From Cryobacterium lactosi (GTDB lineage: Bacteria; Actinomycetota; Actinomycetes; Actinomycetales; Microbacteriaceae), in assembly GCF_004403945.1 (NCBI RefSeq), contig NZ_SOHM01000007.1, forward strand, positions 350,799 through 414,798: 64,000 nucleotides of DNA, given 5' to 3'. Both the position numbers and the translations under genes were made by a program. This document shows positions 59,387 through 64,000 of this stretch, piece after piece. The notes beneath the pieces are model-generated. The model saw only the letters and a list, made by a program, of their open reading frames with translations, was not told where the DNA came from and did no database searches. Each line of letters starts with the position of its first letter. The stretch's first letter is position 1.

Positions 59387-60652
59387 CTCCCCTTCCCCTT
59401 GCGGTGTCCCGAAGGGGTGCACGTCACGCTTCGGAGCGCTCCCGCCACGCAGCTGCGACGCCGGCCGCACGATCCCCCGGCCGAACCTGGCGGTGACGGT
59501 GTCCACGGCGAGCTCGGCCTCGCGCCAGTCGTCGTCATCGTCCCACAGGCCCATCCCGGCGCCGTCACCGGTGCCGAGCTGCTCGGCACGCACCCCGATG
59601 AGGCGCACCCGGATGCCCCGGGCGGCGAGCACGTCGAAGCTCGCGGCGACCTCCTCGTAGATCCGCCGGCCCACATTGGTCGCCTCGTTCAGGGTGCGGG
59701 AGCGGGTCACCGTGCTGAAATCGGCGTAGCGGAGCTTGAGCACCACCGTGCGCGCGACCAGGCCGTTGCCGCGGAGCTTCGCCGCCACGGCGTCGGACTG
59801 GCGCAGGAGTTCACTGCGCAACCGGGCCACATCCGTGACGTCGTGCTCGAAGGTGACCTCGTGGCCGATGCTCTTCTCGTCGCGGTCGAGGTTGATCGTG
59901 CGCGGATCGATGCCCCAGGACAGGTCATGCAGTTTGTGCGCTGACGCCACGCCCACGGCGCGCTGCAACATCTCGAGCGGGGCGTGCGCGATGTCACGCA
60001 CCTGCCGGAGCCCGAGCCCGAGCAGGGCCTGTTCGGTGGTGGCGCCGACGCCCCACAGGGCTCCGACGGGCAACGGATGCAGGAAGGCGATGGTGTCCTC
60101 AGCGGGGATCACCAGCAGGCCGTCCGGCTTGGCCCGGCCGGACGCCAGTTTGGCCACGAACTTGGTCGACGCGGCACCGACCGAGCAGGTCAGCCCGGTT
60201 TCGGCGAAGACCCGCGCGCGGATCTTCTCGGCGATCTGGGCGGGCGAGCCGTGCAGGCGCCGGGCGCCGGTCACGTCCAGGAACGCCTCGTCGATGCTGA
60301 GCGGTTCGACCATCGGCGTCATGTCGCCGAAGATCCCCATCACCTGGCGGGAGACCTCCGCGTACCGGCTCATGTGCGGCTCGAGCACGATCGCGGCCGG
60401 GCAGCGGCGCAGGGCAATTGCCATGGGCATGGCCGAGTTGACGCCGTACTTGCGGGCCACGTAATTGGCGGCCGTCACCACGGACCGGCCGGAGCGGTGA
60501 CCGATGACGACGGGCAGGTGCACCAGCTCGGGGTGATCGAGAAGCTCCACGGAGGCGAAGAACGCATCCATGTCGATGTGCAGCATCGTGGCGGTGGTGT
60601 CGTCGACGTCGGCACCGGTGGTCTGCCGGTCGCTGCCGTCCTGCCTGCTCAT
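59384..60652 (-). CDS. dinB: DNA polymerase IV (Y family, translesion)
   Basis: Error-prone DNA polymerase, 422 residues. The catalytic acidic residues are in LHIDMDAFFASVE and PLSIDEAFLDVTG; the Y-family fingers include RSVVTAANYVARKYGV, and the little finger region begins near RSRTLNEATNV. No clear C-terminal beta-clamp motif is seen by eye, the end being Gly/Pro-rich. It lies 9 nt before the GerW-like gene on the same strand. Confidence 0.94.
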   Translation of the reverse strand: MSRQDGSDRQTTGADVDDTTATMLHIDMDAFFASVELLDHPELVHLPVVIGHRSGRSVVTAANYVARKYGVNSAMPMAIALRRCPAAIVLEPHMSRYAEVSRQVMGIFGDMTPMVEPLSIDEAFLDVTGARRLHGSPAQIAEKIRARVFAETGLTCSVGAASTKFVAKLASGRAKPDGLLVIPAEDTIAFLHPLPVGALWGVGATTEQALLGLGLRQVRDIAHAPLEMLQRAVGVASAHKLHDLSWGIDPRTINLDRDEKSIGHEVTFEHDVTDVARLRSELLRQSDAVAAKLRGNGLVARTVVLKLRYADFSTVTRSRTLNEATNVGRRIYEEVAASFDVLAARGIRVRLIGVRAEQLGTGDGAGMGLWDDDDDWREAELAVDTVTARFGRGIVRPASQLRGGSAPKRDVHPFGTPQGEGE

Positions 60653-60737
60653 TCCGCACCACGCCCTTCTGCCGAACCGGCAGCCATCAAATCGAAGCTA
60701 CCTTCGACAGTACAGGGTTGGTGCGCTGCGCGGCCGG

Positions 60738-61349
60738 TTAGAAACCGCCGAAATCGCCGCCACCGAAATCGCCGCCGCCACCGAAGTCGCCCCAACCACC
60801 GGAGTCGCCCCCGAAGTCGCCGCCGGAGTCCGCCGTGGTCTCGGTCCCGGCATCGCCGCCCGAGTCCGCGCCGGTGTCGCCGGACGCATCCGCCTCACCG
60901 CCGGCATCGGGCAGGAACGCGCCCACGATGGCCGAGCCGACGACATAGCCGGCCACGGTGCCCAGCAGGGAGGCGCCGAGCATGCTGCCGAAGCCGGGAC
61001 CCTGCCGACCGCCGGCCTGATCGCCACCGAATGCCCGGTCCAGGGTGCCCGGCTGGCGGAGTTCGGCCCGGGTGGCGGACTTGGCGAGGGTGGCCGGTTC
61101 GGCGTTGGCCGGGCGTTCGCCCTCCATCGCGTTCTCGGTCAGCTGCTGGAAGAGCAGGTCGCGCTGTTCGTCGCTGAGCTTGCTGAAGGCCTCGGTGTGC
61201 ACCTGCTCGATGGTTTCGGGCGGCGCCGTGCGCAGAAGGTAGCGGTAGCGCTCCACGGCGATCTCGTCGTCGGTGCGCTGGGGAGCCGCCGCACGGCGGG
61301 GCTGCTGCGGCTGTTCGGGTCGGCCCAGCAGGCGATCGAAAAATCCCAT
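60738..61349 (-). CDS. Hypothetical protein with Gly/Asp-rich tail
   Basis: A 203-residue protein. The N-terminal part (1-115) is helical and soluble: MGFFDRLLGRP, then DDEIAVERYRYLLRTAPPETIEQVHTEAFSKLSDEQRDLL, a compact helical unit. A hydrophobic stretch (GSMLGASLLGTVAGYVVGSAIVGAFL, about 122-147) follows, then a low-complexity tail of Gly, Asp, Ser and Phe ending DFGGGDFGGF. The function is unknown. GAAGGAG precedes the ATG. Confidence 0.75.
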   Translation of the reverse strand: MGFFDRLLGRPEQPQQPRRAAAPQRTDDEIAVERYRYLLRTAPPETIEQVHTEAFSKLSDEQRDLLFQQLTENAMEGERPANAEPATLAKSATRAELRQPGTLDRAFGGDQAGGRQGPGFGSMLGASLLGTVAGYVVGSAIVGAFLPDAGGEADASGDTGADSGGDAGTETTADSGGDFGGDSGGWGDFGGGGDFGGGDFGGF

Positions 61350-61376
61350 GTGTCTGCTCCTTCGGTTTGTTCCAGC

Positions 61377-62396
61377 CTAGGCGGCACCCGGCCGCACCGA
61401 CAGGACCGTGGCCAGCGACTCCAGCGCTTTCACAGGGTCAGGGCCGGCCGGCAGGAGGACCACACTCGTGGCTCCCGCGGTGTGCAGCTGGTCGATGCGC
61501 CGTCGAGCGGATGCGGCGGTGCCGACCACCGCCAGTTGGTCGACCCACTGCTCGGGCAGCGCCGCGGCGAAGGCAGCGCGGCTGGTGCTGGCTGCGCGTA
61601 GGGCGTCGAATTCCGCGGCGAACGGCAGAACCCGGATGTGCGGGGCCCAGTCCGGGTCGCCGATCCACTCGAGTGCCGGGCGCACCAGGGCGCGCGCCAC
61701 GGCCGGGTCGTCGTCAACGGCGGCCGCGTTGTAGGCCACGATGTGTCGTTCGGCCAGCGGCGGCCGCAGGGCCGGGAACCCGAAATCGGCGGGTGCGGCG
61801 TCGCGACCGGCATCCAGCGCGGCAATCGCGGCCGCGAGGTATTCAGGTGTGACGGGTTCGGCCAGCACCACCCCGTCCGCGCAGGCGCCGGCCAGCGCGA
61901 GCGACTTCGGGCCCCGCACGCCCGCAAGGATCGGCGGAACCGTGGCGGGGGCGCCGGCCAGGAGCACGGCATCCGCCCGGGTGTACCGGCCGGATGCCGT
62001 GACGTTCGCGCCGCGCAGCAGGGCGCGCGTCAGGTCGACGTTTTCGGCGAGCATGGCCAGCGGACTGGCCGGCCAGCTGCCGGTCTGCCGCATCCAGCCC
62101 GGCATGCCGTGTCCGATTCCGACCTGCAGCCGCCCGGGGAAGAGCTCGGCGAGGGTGGCGATCTCGAGGGTCGCGAAGCCGGGGTTGCGGGCGGCCGCAG
62201 GCAGGATCCCTATCCCCACGACGATGGTCGTCGTGGCGGCAAGGACCACGGCGGCCTGCGCGATTCCGCCGCGGAAGAAGCAGTCCTCCACCACCCAGAT
62301 CTCGTCGAAACCGAGTTCTTCGGCCCGGCGGGCGTAGGGCACGAACTGCGCGGCGGGCAGGTCGCGCGGAAGCATGACGGCAATGGCACCTGACAC
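61377..62396 (-). CDS. LLM-class flavin-dependent oxidoreductase
   Basis: Predicted FMN- or F420-dependent oxidoreductase of the bacterial luciferase family, 339 residues with a TIM barrel. Typical strands are FVPYARRAEELGFDEIWVVED, TTIVVGIGILPAAARNP, LFPGRLQVGIGHGMPGWM and PPILAGVRGPKSLALAGACADGVVL. The mention of F420 is by family only. The substrate is unknown. The start is GTG at 62396; upstream codons in this frame have no support. The 3' end is 27 nt from the previous gene. Confidence 0.88.
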   Translation of the reverse strand: MSGAIAVMLPRDLPAAQFVPYARRAEELGFDEIWVVEDCFFRGGIAQAAVVLAATTTIVVGIGILPAAARNPGFATLEIATLAELFPGRLQVGIGHGMPGWMRQTGSWPASPLAMLAENVDLTRALLRGANVTASGRYTRADAVLLAGAPATVPPILAGVRGPKSLALAGACADGVVLAEPVTPEYLAAAIAALDAGRDAAPADFGFPALRPPLAERHIVAYNAAAVDDDPAVARALVRPALEWIGDPDWAPHIRVLPFAAEFDALRAASTSRAAFAAALPEQWVDQLAVVGTAASARRRIDQLHTAGATSVVLLPAGPDPVKALESLATVLSVRPGAA

Positions 62397-62523
62397 TGGG
62401 GATCCCCGTTCGGTCTGGCCGACGGCGGGAGTCGGCTGGGTTCTGGCTGAGTTGGCTTCGCAGAAATTCTCGCACGGGTGAGACGAACCGGTCTCCCCCG
62501 GACATATCAAGGCAAGGGGACCA

Positions 62524-63021
62524 GTGATTCGGGGGAATTATGACGCACGACAACAACAACAACCACCGGCCGGCGCGACCGGCTATGCGGCACGGGCGCG
62601 CACTGTGACCGACGTGGCCGACAGGCTGGCCCGCAAGGGCGGGCGCGACGACGGTCGGGCCGACCCTGGCCGTGCGATGCGTCTGGGGCTCGCTCACGTC
62701 GGGGTGTGGTCGAGTACCAAGCTCGCCTTCCTCGGATCGGTCTGCCTGAACATCGTGACGGTCGCCCTGATCCTGTTGGCTGTGCAGCTTCTCGGCGACA
62801 GCGACCTGCTCACGACCGCGTCCACGACCTACCGCGACCTGGCCGGCACGACCAACGATCTCAGCGCCATCCTGGAGTGGAACACTGTGCTGGCCTTCAC
62901 GGCGGCCGTCGTGCTGCTCAACACTGTGCTCGTCACGGTTCTCGGCACGGTATACGCCCTGCTGTTCAATCTCGGAGTGCGGGTCACCGGCGGCGCCCTG
63001 GTCGGCTTCCGCAGCAGTTGA
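62524..63021 (+). CDS. DUF3566-like membrane protein
   Basis: A 165-residue protein with an N-terminal, Gln/Arg/Gly-rich soluble part (1-60) and a membrane part with two segments (FLGSVCLNIVTVALILLAVQLL and VLAFTAAVVLLNTVLVTVLGTVYALLF). This matches DUF3566 proteins, which in many actinobacteria follow gyrA; here they do not. The start is GTG with AAGGGG 5 nt upstream. The role is unknown. Confidence 0.8.
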   Translation: MIRGNYDARQQQQPPAGATGYAARARTVTDVADRLARKGGRDDGRADPGRAMRLGLAHVGVWSSTKLAFLGSVCLNIVTVALILLAVQLLGDSDLLTTASTTYRDLAGTTNDLSAILEWNTVLAFTAAVVLLNTVLVTVLGTVYALLFNLGVRVTGGALVGFRSS

Positions 63022-63168
63022 GGCCGCGGCGGGCACCGCCCAATGGCCGCTCTGACGACCGGCCCGCAGGCAATCCCCGCTTGCAGGGAATGCCGACGGG
63101 CACGGAATTCCGGCGGGCCTGGTGTCGTTGCACCCAGCACGGGCCTTTCCCCTCTGGGCGGATGCCGC

Positions 63169-63837
63169 ATGACCGATCAACGAAGTGAGCCCACTGTGAC
63201 TACCAACGCCACCGCGCCGACTGACACCACGAAAACACCTGACCCGACACTGCCGGACGAAGCGACGGATACCGCCGCGCCCGTCGACTGGTACACCCTG
63301 CAGCAGCAGGCCCACCGCGAGTTCGCTCGCCGCATCGCCGCCGTCGACGACTGGAATGCGCCGACCCCGGACAAGGAATGGACCGTGGGCGACCTGGTGC
63401 GCCATGTCGTCCAGGAGCAGCAGTGGATCCCGCCGCTGCTGGCCGGGTTGACCCTGGACCAGGCAAGGCGCAGGGTCGATCCGCTGGGCGACGACCTCCC
63501 CGCCGAATGGCACACGCACTCCTCGCTCGCAACGGCGGCCTGGCAGGCCGCGCCTGCGGATGCGTCGGTGCAGCTCTCCTACGACACCGTCACGGTGCTG
63601 GACTACCTGCGTGAGCAGGTGTCCGACGTGACGATTCATTCCTGGGACCTGGCCAGGGCCACCGCAGCCGACGAGGTCCTGGATGACGCGTTGGTGGCCG
63701 CAGTCTGGACGGTTTTCGAACCGCAACGGGACGCACTGGAGGCCAGTGGCCTGTTCGATTCCCCGGTTCCGATGCCCGAGGATGCGCCGCTGCAGTCCCG
63801 GCTGTTGGCCTTGACCGGCCGCGACGACCGCCGCTGA
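63169..63837 (+). CDS. TIGR03086-family protein (DinB-like / maleylpyruvate isomerase-type metal-binding domain)
   Basis: A soluble 222-residue protein. After a Thr/Pro/Asp-rich N-terminal 45 residues, the helical metal-binding domain begins: WTVGDLVRHVVQEQQWIPPLL includes the first His ligand, and YLREQVSDVTIHSWDLARAT the later His/Asp. This is the mycothiol-dependent maleylpyruvate isomerase/DinB fold. The function is unknown. No strong ribosome-binding site; an in-frame GTG 27 nt downstream is an alternative start. Confidence 0.82.
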   Translation: MTDQRSEPTVTTNATAPTDTTKTPDPTLPDEATDTAAPVDWYTLQQQAHREFARRIAAVDDWNAPTPDKEWTVGDLVRHVVQEQQWIPPLLAGLTLDQARRRVDPLGDDLPAEWHTHSSLATAAWQAAPADASVQLSYDTVTVLDYLREQVSDVTIHSWDLARATAADEVLDDALVAAVWTVFEPQRDALEASGLFDSPVPMPEDAPLQSRLLALTGRDDRR

Positions 63838-63864
63838 CCGGCGCGGCCCCGCCCCGCCGAGGCT

Positions 63865-63900
63865 GACTGTTGCCCGTACGGACAATTGCGCCCGGCGCAC
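63865..63900. repeat. Single GGACAATTG repeat unit
   Basis: GACTGTTGCCCGTACGGACA begins a unit that continues to the CCCGGCGCAC end and matches one half of the inverted pair at 23768-23835 (shared CGGACAATTGCGCCCGG after taking the reverse complement of the right half). It lies 28 nt past the last stop codon. Confidence 0.65.
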
Positions 63901-63902
63901 GG

Positions 63903-64000
63903 TATTTGTCAACCTGTTTGAGACAGGTTGGGTTTGGGTTTCTTGCGGGGGTCGTTGATGCAGGCCCGGCCCGGTAGGGCCGGGGGCTTGGGTTGCCTGG
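63903..64000. other. Hairpin-containing end of window, possible edge of a mobile element
   Basis: CAACCTGT and ACAGGTTG (63910-63917, 63923-63930) form an 8-bp inverted repeat, and CCCGGCCC-GGTA-GGGCCGGG (63965-63984) is a strong hairpin. The G+C pattern and repeats (GGGTTTGGGTTT) differ from the flanking gene. They could be an insertion-sequence terminus or a terminator of a gene beyond the window. No coding sequence was called here. Confidence 0.35.

Noticed and set aside
61843..63912. Minus-strand open frame of about 690 codons near the end of the window
   Set aside because: It runs across four other genes or gaps, and only its composition is coherent; the LLM, DUF3566 and TIGR03086 genes explain the region.

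Overview
The window is chromosomal DNA from a high-G+C Gram-positive bacterium, an actinobacterium probably of the Micrococcales and most likely Microbacteriaceae. The signs are GC-rich third codon positions, paired clpP1/clpP2, an SCO4848-type membrane protein, a mycothiol-reductase-like DsbA protein, a DUF3566 protein, frequent GTG starts, and many genes whose TAnnnT -10 box sits 5 to 7 nt before the start codon (leaderless transcripts). I do not assign a genus.

Layout. 1-3.4 kb: 3' part of valS, an acetyltransferase, a small acidic protein and a convergent methyltransferase. 3.5-7.3 kb: M3 metallopeptidase, then a GntR regulator and ACC deaminase (acdS). 7.4-12.2 kb: the proteostasis block tig, clpP1-clpP2 and clpX, with hairpin terminators between units, then tRNA-Pro and tRNA-Gly. 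12.1-21.9 kb: SDR and lactate dehydrogenase, a LuxR-type two-component system, amidohydrolase plus PaiB-like protein, and the DsbA-like/rpiB/nei-type operon. 22-40.8 kb: an MHS-type transporter with an odd repetitive leader, a zinc-ribbon SDR, a DEDDh exonuclease, pepN, an MscS channel, truncated hemoglobin, an FAD dehydrogenase, two acyl-CoA thioesterases, a Rieske lipoprotein, EttA, an SSB paralogue, an aldo/keto reductase and an EI24 protein.

40.9-49.7 kb is the main accessory region: a seven-gene minus-strand operon of visibly lower G+C. In transcription order it encodes a sulfatase, a solute-binding lipoprotein, two ABC sugar permeases, a GH2 glycosidase, a LacI regulator and a formylglycine-generating enzyme (FGE). 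A near-perfect LacI-type palindrome lies upstream. The inferred role is uptake and hydrolysis of a sulfated glycan or glycoside, with the sulfatase-activating enzyme built into the same transcript.

49.9-64 kb returns to core genes: nadE, tRNA-Arg, orn, tRNA-His, a small zincin, a DD-carboxypeptidase-like protein with a degenerate third motif, a thiamine/HMP ECF transporter (ykoE-ykoD-ykoC) under a TPP riboswitch, a GerW-like protein, dinB, a luciferase-like oxidoreductase, and DUF3566 and TIGR03086 proteins.

Three dispersed repeat families are visible: a 61-nt palindrome (three copies), a roughly 33-36-nt GGACAATTG unit (an inverted pair and a single copy), and a TTCGACAGG/CCTGTCGAA repeat (two copies, one inside a coding sequence). 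The last 90 bases contain hairpins and may be the edge of a mobile element. No rRNA, CRISPR array, prophage or complete insertion sequence was seen. No gene-free stretch exceeds about 300 bases; the longest, 21858-22140 and 49681-49955, are described as features.
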